A stretch of DNA of 64,000 nucleotides, taken from contig NZ_CP007595.1 in the NCBI RefSeq assembly GCF_000785535.1, forward strand, positions 1,674,001 through 1,738,000, given 5' to 3'. The position numbers were made by a program, and so were the translations under genes. The first letter of the stretch is position 1; each line of letters begins with the position of its first letter. This DNA is from Arthrobacter sp. PAMC 25486. Lineage in GTDB: Bacteria; Actinomycetota; Actinomycetes; Actinomycetales; Micrococcaceae. Below, piece after piece: positions 52,513 through 63,315 of the stretch. Below the pieces are notes generated by a model. That model searched no databases and had not been told where the DNA came from. It was given only the letters and a program-made list of their open reading frames with translations.

Positions 52513-52623
52513 TAAAGCACCGCTTCCTTACTGCTACTTCTACTGCCGGACCGGTGGGTACGGCTTCTTGAAAATTTGTTGCTGCCACGCAGGGCGGCTG
52601 GGCTGCTGTGCCGGGCAGTGGGC

Positions 52624-53385
52624 CTAAGCCGCTGCCGAGCGCTGACGCAATTCCTTGACCACCACGTGGACTTCGTCGTCCATAATGACCTTGCCGTGTT
52701 CCAGCAGGATCCCGCGTTCGCAGACCGTCGACACCAGGTCCAGGTCGTGGCTGACCACAAAGAGGGTCTTGCCGGCTGCGGCAAGTTCCTTGATCTTCTT
52801 GATGCACTTGCGCTGGAACGGTTCATCACCCACAGCCAGGATCTCGTCGATCAAAAAGACTTCCGGGTCCGTGTGGACGGCAATGGAAAACGCGAGTTTC
52901 AAGTACATGCCGGAGGAGTAAAACTTCACCTCGGTGTCAATGAACTCGCCGATCTCGGAGAACTCCACGATCGAATCAAACATGGTGTCGATCTGTTTCT
53001 CGGTCATGCCGAGGATGGCACCGTTGAGGTAGACGTTGTCGCGTCCGCTCAGGTCATGGTGGAAACCGGCGCCCACCTCGATGAGCCCGGCCACCCTGCC
53101 ACGGGTCTGGACGGTTCCGCCGTCGGGCTGTAAAACACCCGAGATCAGCTTCAACAAGGTGGACTTGCCGGAGCCGTTGAGCCCGAGCAGCGCCACGGTC
53201 TCCCCCTGGGCCACGTCGAGGGAGATGTCCTGCAGCGCGTCAAAACGCTTGGACAAATCACCCTTGCGCCCCTTCACGAGCCAGACGATCGACTCCTTCA
53301 TGGAGCGTGTATTGCGCAGCACAAATACCTTGCGCAGGTTGCGGCAGGTGATGGCGATGTTGTCGGCAACGGTCTCGGCGGTCAT
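52624..53385 (-). CDS. wzt: Polysaccharide ABC exporter, ATP-binding subunit (Wzt/TagH type)
   Basis: ATPase of a two-component glycan exporter. ATG 53385 (AGGAG about 8 bases upstream) gives 253 residues: the Wzt/TagH-specific SMKESIVWLVKGRKGDLSKR stretch, Walker A LLGLNGSGKSTLLKLISG, GRVAGLIEVGAGFHHDLSGR, signature YSSGMYLKLAFSIAV and Walker B EVFLIDEILAVGDEPFQRKC. There is no C-terminal carbohydrate-binding domain, so export should not depend on a chain-end cap. It lies downstream of the permease in a block with glfT2 and glf, which points to galactan as cargo, like Rv3781/Rv3783 in mycobacteria. Confidence 0.93.
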   Translation of the reverse strand: MTAETVADNIAITCRNLRKVFVLRNTRSMKESIVWLVKGRKGDLSKRFDALQDISLDVAQGETVALLGLNGSGKSTLLKLISGVLQPDGGTVQTRGRVAGLIEVGAGFHHDLSGRDNVYLNGAILGMTEKQIDTMFDSIVEFSEIGEFIDTEVKFYSSGMYLKLAFSIAVHTDPEVFLIDEILAVGDEPFQRKCIKKIKELAAAGKTLFVVSHDLDLVSTVCERGILLEHGKVIMDDEVHVVVKELRQRSAAA

Positions 53386-53386
53386 C

Positions 53387-54256
53387 TTAGAGCTCCTGGG
53401 CAAAGTGGACGGCGAGGCGGCGGAAGACGTACTGGCCAAGGAACAGCACCACCAGCGAGATCAGCAGCGAGACCGGCAGCCACAGGCTGAGCAGGTGCGG
53501 CGGCAGCTCCACCATGGCCCTCTGGTCCTCACCGAGCGTTGGGTACCAGAACGCCCAGTGGAAGATCTCCACGGCAACTGTCATGGGGTTCATTTGGTAC
53601 AGGAAGAACCATTGCCCCAGCGCGTCCCGGGCCATGGTCCACAGGTACAGCACAGGCGAGGCCCACGTGACCACCATGAGGATCATGTCGACAATGTTTT
53701 CCGAGTCGCGGAAGTACACGTTGACGGCACCAAAGAGCAGGCCCAGTCCCATCGCCAGGATGCCCACCACGATGAAGGCCGCGATCGCTGCCATGAGTTG
53801 GAAGAACGACGGCGTCCAGCCCACCAGCAGCGCGGCCCCCAACAGGATCACCACCTGTGGCAGGAAATGCGCCGCCGAGACCAACACGGTGGCCACGGGG
53901 AAGAGTTCCCGCGGCAGGAAAATCTTGCGAATCAGGTCCCTGTTTTCCACGATGGAGCGGGTGGAGTTGCCGAGGGTTTCGGTGAAGAAGTTGACCAGGA
54001 CGATGCCGGAAAACAGGTAGATGGCGTAGTTGGGGGTTGCTTTTTGCAGGTTCAGGAAGATGCCGAGCGCCACAAAATAAATCATGAACTGCATCAAGGG
54101 CTTCACGTAGGACCAGAGCAGGCCCAGCACGGATCCCCTGTAACGGACCTTGATTTCCTTGCGTACCAGCAGCTTCAGCAGGAACCAGTTGGAATAGAGG
54201 TCCAGCAAACCGCGCCCGTTGCCGGGTGTGGTCAGCTCATTTTTAGCCGCTGTCAT
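53387..54256 (-). CDS. wzm: Polysaccharide ABC exporter, membrane subunit (Wzm/TagG type)
   Basis: ABC-2 permease of 289 residues with six membrane segments. Motifs are LLKLLVRKEIKVRYRGSVLG (amphipathic coupling helix), LLWSYVKPLMQFMIYFVALG, NSTRSIVENRDLIRKIFLPR and NIVDMILMVVTWASPVLYLW, all typical of O-antigen and teichoic-acid exporters. The ATG follows the stop of the GlfT2-like gene directly (stop at 54257, start at 54256), and the wzt start lies just after its stop. Expected cargo is the galactofuran polymer built by the upstream gene (inference). Confidence 0.93.
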   Translation of the reverse strand: MTAAKNELTTPGNGRGLLDLYSNWFLLKLLVRKEIKVRYRGSVLGLLWSYVKPLMQFMIYFVALGIFLNLQKATPNYAIYLFSGIVLVNFFTETLGNSTRSIVENRDLIRKIFLPRELFPVATVLVSAAHFLPQVVILLGAALLVGWTPSFFQLMAAIAAFIVVGILAMGLGLLFGAVNVYFRDSENIVDMILMVVTWASPVLYLWTMARDALGQWFFLYQMNPMTVAVEIFHWAFWYPTLGEDQRAMVELPPHLLSLWLPVSLLISLVVLFLGQYVFRRLAVHFAQEL

Positions 54257-57817
<3,561 letters not shown>

Positions 57818-60800
57818 GTGTTGCTGGAAGTCACAGTGGTGGCCGGACCGCGGGCACCTGACCATGGCGGGACCGGCTGGGCTCAAAGGGCTGGGAACGG
57901 TGCCGGAGCTGCCGGACCCCTGCTGCCCACCGAACTTAGTGTCACGTGGCCGGCCGGGGCAACACCGTCGGGACACTCACTGCACCTTGCGTTGACCCAG
58001 CGTTGGTCAGGCAATTCCTTTACCGTGGCCGGCGAGCGCCTCGACTCGCTGCTTCCGGGCACGCCGCCGCTCGTGGACGGTGCGGTGGTTGTGGCGTGGC
58101 CGGACGGCTCAGTGCCTGCTTCCGCCGGATTACCTGACATTGCTGGCACCGCCAGGCCGGCGGAGGGCCCGGCACTCGTCCTTGCCGTTTGTTCAGGGCC
58201 GGGAGCCGGTGCCGTCTTTGCCCTCCAGCGCGGCCGCTACACGCTTGGCCGAGGTCAGTGCCGCCTGCGCATCGCAGACCCTTCCCTGTCCAGGCACCAC
58301 GGCACCCTGCTGGTTGGTTCCCACGGCATCACCCTGTCCGCGACACCCGGCTCCAGCGGATTCCTGCTGAGGCGCGCAGACACCACGGCAGCGACGGGCA
58401 GGGCTGCGAGCGCTGTGCCACGCAGGAGAAGGGCGGTCGGAGCCGTTCCTGGCAATGCCGTTCCTGTCAGCGTTGTTCAGATCGATGCCGTTCCGGTCAA
58501 GCGCACGGTGACAGTGGAAGTGGGGCAGCTGCTTGTTTGTGGTGACAGCACCCTGGAGCTGCGCTTTCAGGATCCTGCCGGCACGTCTTCCAATTCCTGC
58601 CTTCCCGACGGGGCACATCAGCCCCTGTGGCCCCTTGATCCTGGCGCCCTCAACCCCATTGAGGTGTCCAATGCGGGCGGATCCCCACGCAACCGGGGCG
58701 CCATGGTGGTTGCGGGAACCCTGCCCCTTGTCCTGGGCATCGTCTTGGCCGTGACGACCGGCTCATGGATGTTCCTGTCCTTTGCCGCAATAGGGGCGGT
58801 GACGGTCCTGATCCCGGTTTTTGGCGGATCTGCCCGGAGGAGGGCGCTGCGGTTCGCCGTGAACGATGCCGTCCGCCAGGATGCTGCCAGACTTTCGTCT
58901 GTGTTCCCCGACGCCGCAACTCTTTCGATGGCTGTCCATGCCGGCATGCGGCCAAGGGCACGGCCGCCGGGGTTGGCACTGGCCGTGCGAGTTGGCACGG
59001 CTACAGAACCCTCCGCTGTCACCATGACTCCCGTGGATCCGGCCTTTTCGCCGCCACTCGTGCATTTTCGTCCGGTGTGTCTGCGGCTAGGTGCCGTCCC
59101 GCAGCGGGTGTGCGGTCCCTCATCGGCGCTCAAGGCACTCCTGAATTACGTCCTGATGCAGCTCGATGCCGGTGCCGTCCCGGTGGTGGTGCTCGGGGCT
59201 GGTGATGAGCTGCCGTTGCCGGCCAGGCTGTTGCCGCTGACGACCCTGGCCGCATCGGTTCCGATGGCACTGTCAGCATTGGGGGCACTGTCGGCACAAT
59301 CGGCGTTGGGGCCACTGTCGGCACAATCGGCGTTGTCGGCGCTGGAGTCCGCCCGGTCACCGTGCTCTGCAGAATCAGCCGGCGCGGCTGCGGTCCTGAT
59401 AGTTGTCAACGCGCCTCTGGACCCGCAACTGCAGGCAGTTCCCGGGGTGCAGATCCTCCTCTTCTCCGAAACTCCCGATCCTGCCGCCACCGTTGAGCTG
59501 CGAACGGTGGGAAGCAGTGTTGCCGGCACCATGGCCGGAACGGCTTTTGTCCCCGATGGCGTGCCGGCCAGCAGCTTTGGCGCGCAGGCCCGGCGTCGTG
59601 CATTGAGCAGTGCCGGTGGCCTGGGGCAGGGCGGGTCCGGCAACAACCTCCCTGCTGAGGGGAGGAAGGGCCTTGCCCCCAATTCCGTGCCGCCGGCCGA
59701 ACTGCGCAGTAGCATCGCCGTGCAACAGCAATGGGAGCGGACTGCCGGGGCGCCGTTGCAGCCGGTTCCGATTGGGCGGTCCGCGGCGGGAGCCGTCATG
59801 TTTGATTTCGGGCGCGACGGGCCCCACCTGCTGCTCGGCGGCACCACGGGTTCGGGGAAGTCCGAGTTTCTGCGAGCCCTCGTGGGCAGTGTGGCTGTTG
59901 CGCATTCCCCTGCCGACGTGCAATTCATGTTCATTGACTTCAAGGGTGGTGCCGGGCTGGGCGTTCTGGGAAAGCTGCCTCACACCACCTCGCTCATCAC
60001 CGATCTGGGCGGGCATGGAATGGAACGCACCTTGGCTTCGCTCCGTGCCGAGCTGCACCGGCGTGAAGCCTCCCTGGCCGCAGTGGAGGCGGCCGACAAC
60101 GATGAATACCGTGCCCTGACGCTCGGTTCCTCCCGCCCTGCCATGGCGCATCTGGTTATTGTCATTGACGAGTTCAGGGTGCTGGTTGATCAATTTCCCG
60201 ACACCATGGCGGAACTCATGCGGATTGCAGCCGTGGGCAGGTCGTTGGGCATTCATCTGGTCATGGCGACCCAGCGCCCGCAAGGCGCCCTGAACGCTGA
60301 CATCCGGGCCAACGTGACCAGCTCCATCTGTCTGAGGGTACAGTCGGCGTTTGATTCAGTGGACGTCATCGGCACCGGCGCTGCAGCGTCCATCAGCGTC
60401 GCCACCCCCGGCCGCGCCTACCTCAGCAGGGCAGGCGGGCCTCCCCGGGAGTTTCAAAGCGCCACGCTACGGCTGCCTGCCGTGGCGGATGCGCGGCTGC
60501 CATCGCTTGAGCTGGCGGTTGAACGGCTGGGCGCAGCTGCGCACCTTACAGCCTTTCCCGACCTCCAGAGCAGCGACGTTGCAGCCGTGGCCGCACTGCT
60601 ATCCCGGGCGTGGCAAGAACTTGCTCCTCCTGAGATCGTCCGGCGGGGAGACCACTCCGCGGCGACGGCGGGGACATCGACGGCCGGTGGGGCCCCGGCG
60701 GTGGTGGCTCCAGTGGTGGTGGCTCCGGAGCTACCGGAAGTTCTCGAGGTGCCGGCGGCGGCCGATCCCGGGGCGACGGGGAGCGGCAGCGATATTGCGG

Positions 60801-62224
60801 CGGCCGCTGCCGGGCCCTCATATTGGCTGGGACTGGTGGACGTGCCACAGAAGCAGTCGCTGGAACCGTTGCGGAGGCAGCCGGAGACGCAATCCCACCT
60901 TGCCTGCTTTGGCACTGAGCAGGAAACCTCCCGTGCCCTTGCCCTGGTGGCGCATCAAGTGTTGGCGAAGTCCGGGCACACCAGGCCGCAAGCCGGTGCG
61001 AGACCGGTGCTGTACTTGATGGATGGGGACGGCTCGTTGGCCGCGCGGGCTTTGAGCCCTTGGGTTGGCGCCCATGTGACGCCGGAACAATTGCGGACCG
61101 CAAGCCAGCTGATTGAGCGTTTAGGCCACACGGCGCGCAGTTGCACCGGCACCTTGATCTTGTGCATCAGCGATTGGGGCCGCTGGGTGGCGGCGCTGCG
61201 CAACAGTCCGTGGCATGGCGCCGAGGATGGTTTGGCCGAGCTGGTCCGCTTCAGTCCCTCCAACATGGTGGTGGCGGTGGGCGGTGGCCGGGAACTGCTC
61301 ACCGCCACCTTTCTTGCCGCTATTCCCAACCGGATATTCTTGGGCCACGGCAGCAACCCGGAGTCAACCGCACTGTGGCCACGGCTGCCGGCCTTCAAAC
61401 CGTTGCCTGGGCGGGCTGCCATCGCCGGGCCCATCAATGTCTTTCCCGGCCTCGACGGTGACGCGTCGCTGCATGTCGCCCAACTGGGGGTTCCACCGGA
61501 GCCCAGCCCGCAGCTATCCCCGAGCACTGAGGCCGGGAGTTGTGCAGCCCAGACGCTCGCGGTTCGTGAGATTCCGCGGTTGTTGACGCTGGCACAGCTG
61601 CTCACAGTTGCCGGCGGGCGTTCCTCACCGGTTGCTGGCAGCGGCTCCTCGGCGGAAGTGCTGCTTGGGCTGGGCGGCGACGGCTGTGACCCGGTGACCA
61701 CCACTCTTGCCCCGGGCAGTGTACTGCCTGTTATTGGCGGACCAGGCTCGGGAAAATCAAGCTTTATCCGGGTGATGGAAGGGCTGCATCAGCGATGGGG
61801 CGGCGCTGGGGCTGGTCGCCCGGACGTTGGCGACAGGGCAGGTGGCGTTGACGGTACGCCAGCTGGAGTTGACGGTGCGGACAACACGGATTCGGACGGC
61901 GGTCCAGGCACCATTTACTGGCTCGATGATGCGGCTTCACTGTCGCCGCAGGAGTTGGCCGGGGCCACCCGCAAATTGGCAGCGGGGGCCGCGATAGTGG
62001 CGGCGTTCCCCTATCCGGGCCCCGCATTGTCCATGCTGCCCTTGGAATGGGGGCTGCGCACGGCCCAACAGGGGATAGTGCTGATGCCGCAGCGGGTGGG
62101 CGACGCCGAACTCTTCGGGGTGCGGCTGGACACCATGGGCGCGGAGCCACCCGGGCGAGCGGTATTGCTGGAGCGGGGCCGGCGGCGTTGGTTTCAATTC
62201 CCGCTGGAACCAGACCGGCCATGA
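57818..62224 (+). CDS. FHA-FtsK/SpoIIIE protein, EssC/EccC-like type VII secretion ATPase
   Basis: Membrane ATPase of 1468 residues, close to the length of EssC. GTG 57818 follows GGAAGGAG by 5 bases. Order of parts: N-terminal beta region, FHA domain (about 116-175: YTLGRGQCRLRIADPSLSRH), two membrane helices (about 297-340: MVVAGTLPLVLGIVLAVTTG), ATPase 1 with intact Walker A LLGGTTGSGKSEFLRALVGS (about 672) and LVIVIDEFRVLVDQFPDTM plus QRPQGALNADIRANVTSSIC, a degenerate ATPase 2 (HLACFGTEQETSRALAL in place of Walker A), and ATPase 3 with VIGGPGSGKSSFIRVMEG (about 1305) and IYWLDDAASLSPQEL. This is the EssC plan, but no WXG100 or other type VII gene is in the window. Confidence 0.88.
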   Translation: MLLEVTVVAGPRAPDHGGTGWAQRAGNGAGAAGPLLPTELSVTWPAGATPSGHSLHLALTQRWSGNSFTVAGERLDSLLPGTPPLVDGAVVVAWPDGSVPASAGLPDIAGTARPAEGPALVLAVCSGPGAGAVFALQRGRYTLGRGQCRLRIADPSLSRHHGTLLVGSHGITLSATPGSSGFLLRRADTTAATGRAASAVPRRRRAVGAVPGNAVPVSVVQIDAVPVKRTVTVEVGQLLVCGDSTLELRFQDPAGTSSNSCLPDGAHQPLWPLDPGALNPIEVSNAGGSPRNRGAMVVAGTLPLVLGIVLAVTTGSWMFLSFAAIGAVTVLIPVFGGSARRRALRFAVNDAVRQDAARLSSVFPDAATLSMAVHAGMRPRARPPGLALAVRVGTATEPSAVTMTPVDPAFSPPLVHFRPVCLRLGAVPQRVCGPSSALKALLNYVLMQLDAGAVPVVVLGAGDELPLPARLLPLTTLAASVPMALSALGALSAQSALGPLSAQSALSALESARSPCSAESAGAAAVLIVVNAPLDPQLQAVPGVQILLFSETPDPAATVELRTVGSSVAGTMAGTAFVPDGVPASSFGAQARRRALSSAGGLGQGGSGNNLPAEGRKGLAPNSVPPAELRSSIAVQQQWERTAGAPLQPVPIGRSAAGAVMFDFGRDGPHLLLGGTTGSGKSEFLRALVGSVAVAHSPADVQFMFIDFKGGAGLGVLGKLPHTTSLITDLGGHGMERTLASLRAELHRREASLAAVEAADNDEYRALTLGSSRPAMAHLVIVIDEFRVLVDQFPDTMAELMRIAAVGRSLGIHLVMATQRPQGALNADIRANVTSSICLRVQSAFDSVDVIGTGAAASISVATPGRAYLSRAGGPPREFQSATLRLPAVADARLPSLELAVERLGAAAHLTAFPDLQSSDVAAVAALLSRAWQELAPPEIVRRGDHSAATAGTSTAGGAPAVVAPVVVAPELPEVLEVPAAADPGATGSGSDIAAAAAGPSYWLGLVDVPQKQSLEPLRRQPETQSHLACFGTEQETSRALALVAHQVLAKSGHTRPQAGARPVLYLMDGDGSLAARALSPWVGAHVTPEQLRTASQLIERLGHTARSCTGTLILCISDWGRWVAALRNSPWHGAEDGLAELVRFSPSNMVVAVGGGRELLTATFLAAIPNRIFLGHGSNPESTALWPRLPAFKPLPGRAAIAGPINVFPGLDGDASLHVAQLGVPPEPSPQLSPSTEAGSCAAQTLAVREIPRLLTLAQLLTVAGGRSSPVAGSGSSAEVLLGLGGDGCDPVTTTLAPGSVLPVIGGPGSGKSSFIRVMEGLHQRWGGAGAGRPDVGDRAGGVDGTPAGVDGADNTDSDGGPGTIYWLDDAASLSPQELAGATRKLAAGAAIVAAFPYPGPALSMLPLEWGLRTAQQGIVLMPQRVGDAELFGVRLDTMGAEPPGRAVLLERGRRRWFQFPLEPDRP
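59279..59332. repeat. 27-base in-frame tandem repeat inside the FHA-FtsK gene
   Basis: Units 59279-59305 and 59306-59332 differ at one base and encode LGALSAQSA and LGPLSAQSA. They lie in a low-complexity Ala/Ser-rich linker between the membrane helices and ATPase 1, so copy number could vary without breaking the protein. Confidence 0.85.
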
Positions 62225-62255
62225 GTAGCGCAGGAATGAGAGCCGGCAGAACAGC

Positions 62256-62735
62256 TTAGAGGACGGAGTTTTCCGCAGCGGTGCGCTGCGAGAAGGCCAC
62301 AACCTTGGGGGTGAAAAGGAAGTACGCGGCAGCCAGCGGCGGCAGCATCAGAATCAGACCCAGCAGGACGTTGCCCTCAAGCAGGGCCGGAACGGCAATG
62401 GCAACCATCAGCAGCTGCCACACAAAAGCCGCAGAACGGGTCCACCGCATGCCTTTGAACGCATTCACGGACACTGCAGCCAGTCCCGCGGCCAGGCCCA
62501 GCAGCAGCACGATCAAAAAGACGCCGCTGGCCACAGAGAACATGGGCTGCGTGAACGCTGCATAGATCGAGTACACCCCCAGGACGGCGAGGGCCGATGC
62601 CTCAAGGCCCACCACAATGGCCACCACAACAACCCCGATGGGTCGGGTCAGTTCACCGGCCGGGGCGTCAATATCAGCCTTATTAGGGTCAGGTGATGCG
62701 GGCACTTCATCAGGGAGAGCGGGATCGTTTTGCAC
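62256..62735 (-). CDS. Small four-helix membrane protein
   Basis: The 159 residues start with a hydrophilic acidic N-terminus, then four membrane segments (IGVVVVAIVVGLEASALAVL, VASGVFLIVLLLGLAAGLAA, AAFVWQLLMVAIAVPALLEG, LGLILMLPPLAAAYFLFTPK). The first and third helices and the F-K-G-M-R-W-T-R-S loop resemble uncharacterised actinobacterial membrane proteins encoded near whiB1. Function unknown. The GTG at 62735 is preceded by TAAGGT and six bases (also readable as an AAGGTG ribosome site). Divergent from whiB1; convergent with the FHA-FtsK gene, 31 bases away. Confidence 0.75.
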   Translation of the reverse strand: MQNDPALPDEVPASPDPNKADIDAPAGELTRPIGVVVVAIVVGLEASALAVLGVYSIYAAFTQPMFSVASGVFLIVLLLGLAAGLAAVSVNAFKGMRWTRSAAFVWQLLMVAIAVPALLEGNVLLGLILMLPPLAAAYFLFTPKVVAFSQRTAAENSVL

Positions 62736-62741
62736 AACAGC

Positions 62742-62747
62742 ACCTTA
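62742..62747 (-). promoter_or_regulatory. Possible -10 element of the 62735 gene
   Basis: TAAGGT on the minus strand, six bases (GCTGTT), then the GTG. The same bases could act as a ribosome site (AAGGTG, 5 bases from the start), so the leaderless reading is less certain than at the other genes. Confidence 0.4.
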
Positions 62748-62881
62748 TCGGAGTTTGCCGTGAGCGGGCCGTGGGCTGCCGCGTCACTGTGATGCATCGC
62801 TCATGGTTATACGCCAATATTTCCGCCCCAACCTCTTGTTTACGCAGGGTTAACATGACACGCTTAACGCAATGACCTTTC

Positions 62882-62907
62882 AGGCCCGAAACACGGGCCT
62901 TTTCTTA
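62882..62907 (+). terminator. Intrinsic-terminator-like hairpin upstream of whiB1
   Basis: AGGCCCG (62882-62888) pairs with CGGGCCT (62894-62900) around AAACA and is followed by TTTTCTT. On the plus strand this is a good terminator shape, yet no gene ends just before it; it sits 63 bases before the whiB1 start. It could end a short RNA or attenuate whiB1 transcription begun further upstream. Confidence 0.7.
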
Positions 62908-62917
62908 TGTGGCCTAA

Positions 62918-62933
62918 CGTGAATTTTTTCACA
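62918..62933. promoter_or_regulatory. CRP/GlxR-like operator upstream of whiB1
   Basis: CGTGA-ATTTTT-TCACA matches the actinobacterial cAMP-receptor consensus TGTGA-N6-TCACA except for the first base. It is 36 bases before the whiB1 ATG. Mycobacterial whiB1 is a known target of the CRP protein, which supports the reading. Confidence 0.65.
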
Positions 62934-62969
62934 AGTTGCCTCCCGTTCTAAAAGGAGTGAGTGATCAGC

Positions 62970-63218
62970 ATGGACTGGCGTAGTCGCGCAGCCTGCCTCG
63001 ACAAGGACCCGGAATTGTTTTTCCCTGTGGGAAACACCGGTCCGGCCCTGCTGCAAATCGAGGAAGCAAAGAGCGTATGCCGTCGCTGTCCCGTGATCGA
63101 CACCTGCTTGAAGTGGGCCATTGAATCCGGACAGGACGCAGGCGTATGGGGTGGCTTGAGCGAGGACGAGCGCCGGGCCATGAAGCGCCGCGCAGCCCGC
63201 GCCCGCCGAGCCAGCTAG
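62970..63218 (+). CDS. whiB1: WhiB1-type iron-sulfur transcription factor
   Basis: Small DNA-binding regulator holding a redox- and NO-sensitive 4Fe-4S cluster. The 82 residues start MDWRSRAACLDKDPELFFPV; the four cluster Cys are in RAACLDK and the VCRRCPVIDTC group, followed by GVWGGLSEDERRAMKRR, the WhiB turn and basic DNA-binding tail. ATG 62970 is the family start; a GTG three codons upstream is too close to AAAGGAG. WhiB1 is essential in mycobacteria and binds the main sigma factor. Adjacent pdtaS, as in Mycobacterium (Rv3219/Rv3220c), supports WhiB1 rather than another paralogue. Confidence 0.95.
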   Translation: MDWRSRAACLDKDPELFFPVGNTGPALLQIEEAKSVCRRCPVIDTCLKWAIESGQDAGVWGGLSEDERRAMKRRAARARRAS

Positions 63219-63234
63219 CTCCCCTCTTTTCCAG

Positions 63235-63299
63235 CTGACCCGCAGAAAAAGGCGAAAATACACGGTTTTCACGTGTTTTCGCCGTTTTCTGCGGGTCAG
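63235..63299. terminator. Long palindrome between convergent whiB1 and pdtaS
   Basis: An almost perfect inverted repeat: left arm 63235-63264, right arm 63272-63299, 7-base loop, with one mismatch and a two-base bulge in 28-30 bases. A-tracts in the left arm and T-tracts in the right arm let either orientation work as a terminator. It ends 16 bases before the pdtaS stop. Confidence 0.8.
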
Positions 63300-63315
63300 A
63301 TGTTTTTAAAGAGTC

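Noticed and set aside
62693-62875. Small plus-strand open frame upstream of whiB1
   Set aside because: It overlaps the start of the membrane-protein gene on the other strand, lacks a ribosome site and shows no motif; the terminator-like hairpin after it is treated as a regulatory element instead.
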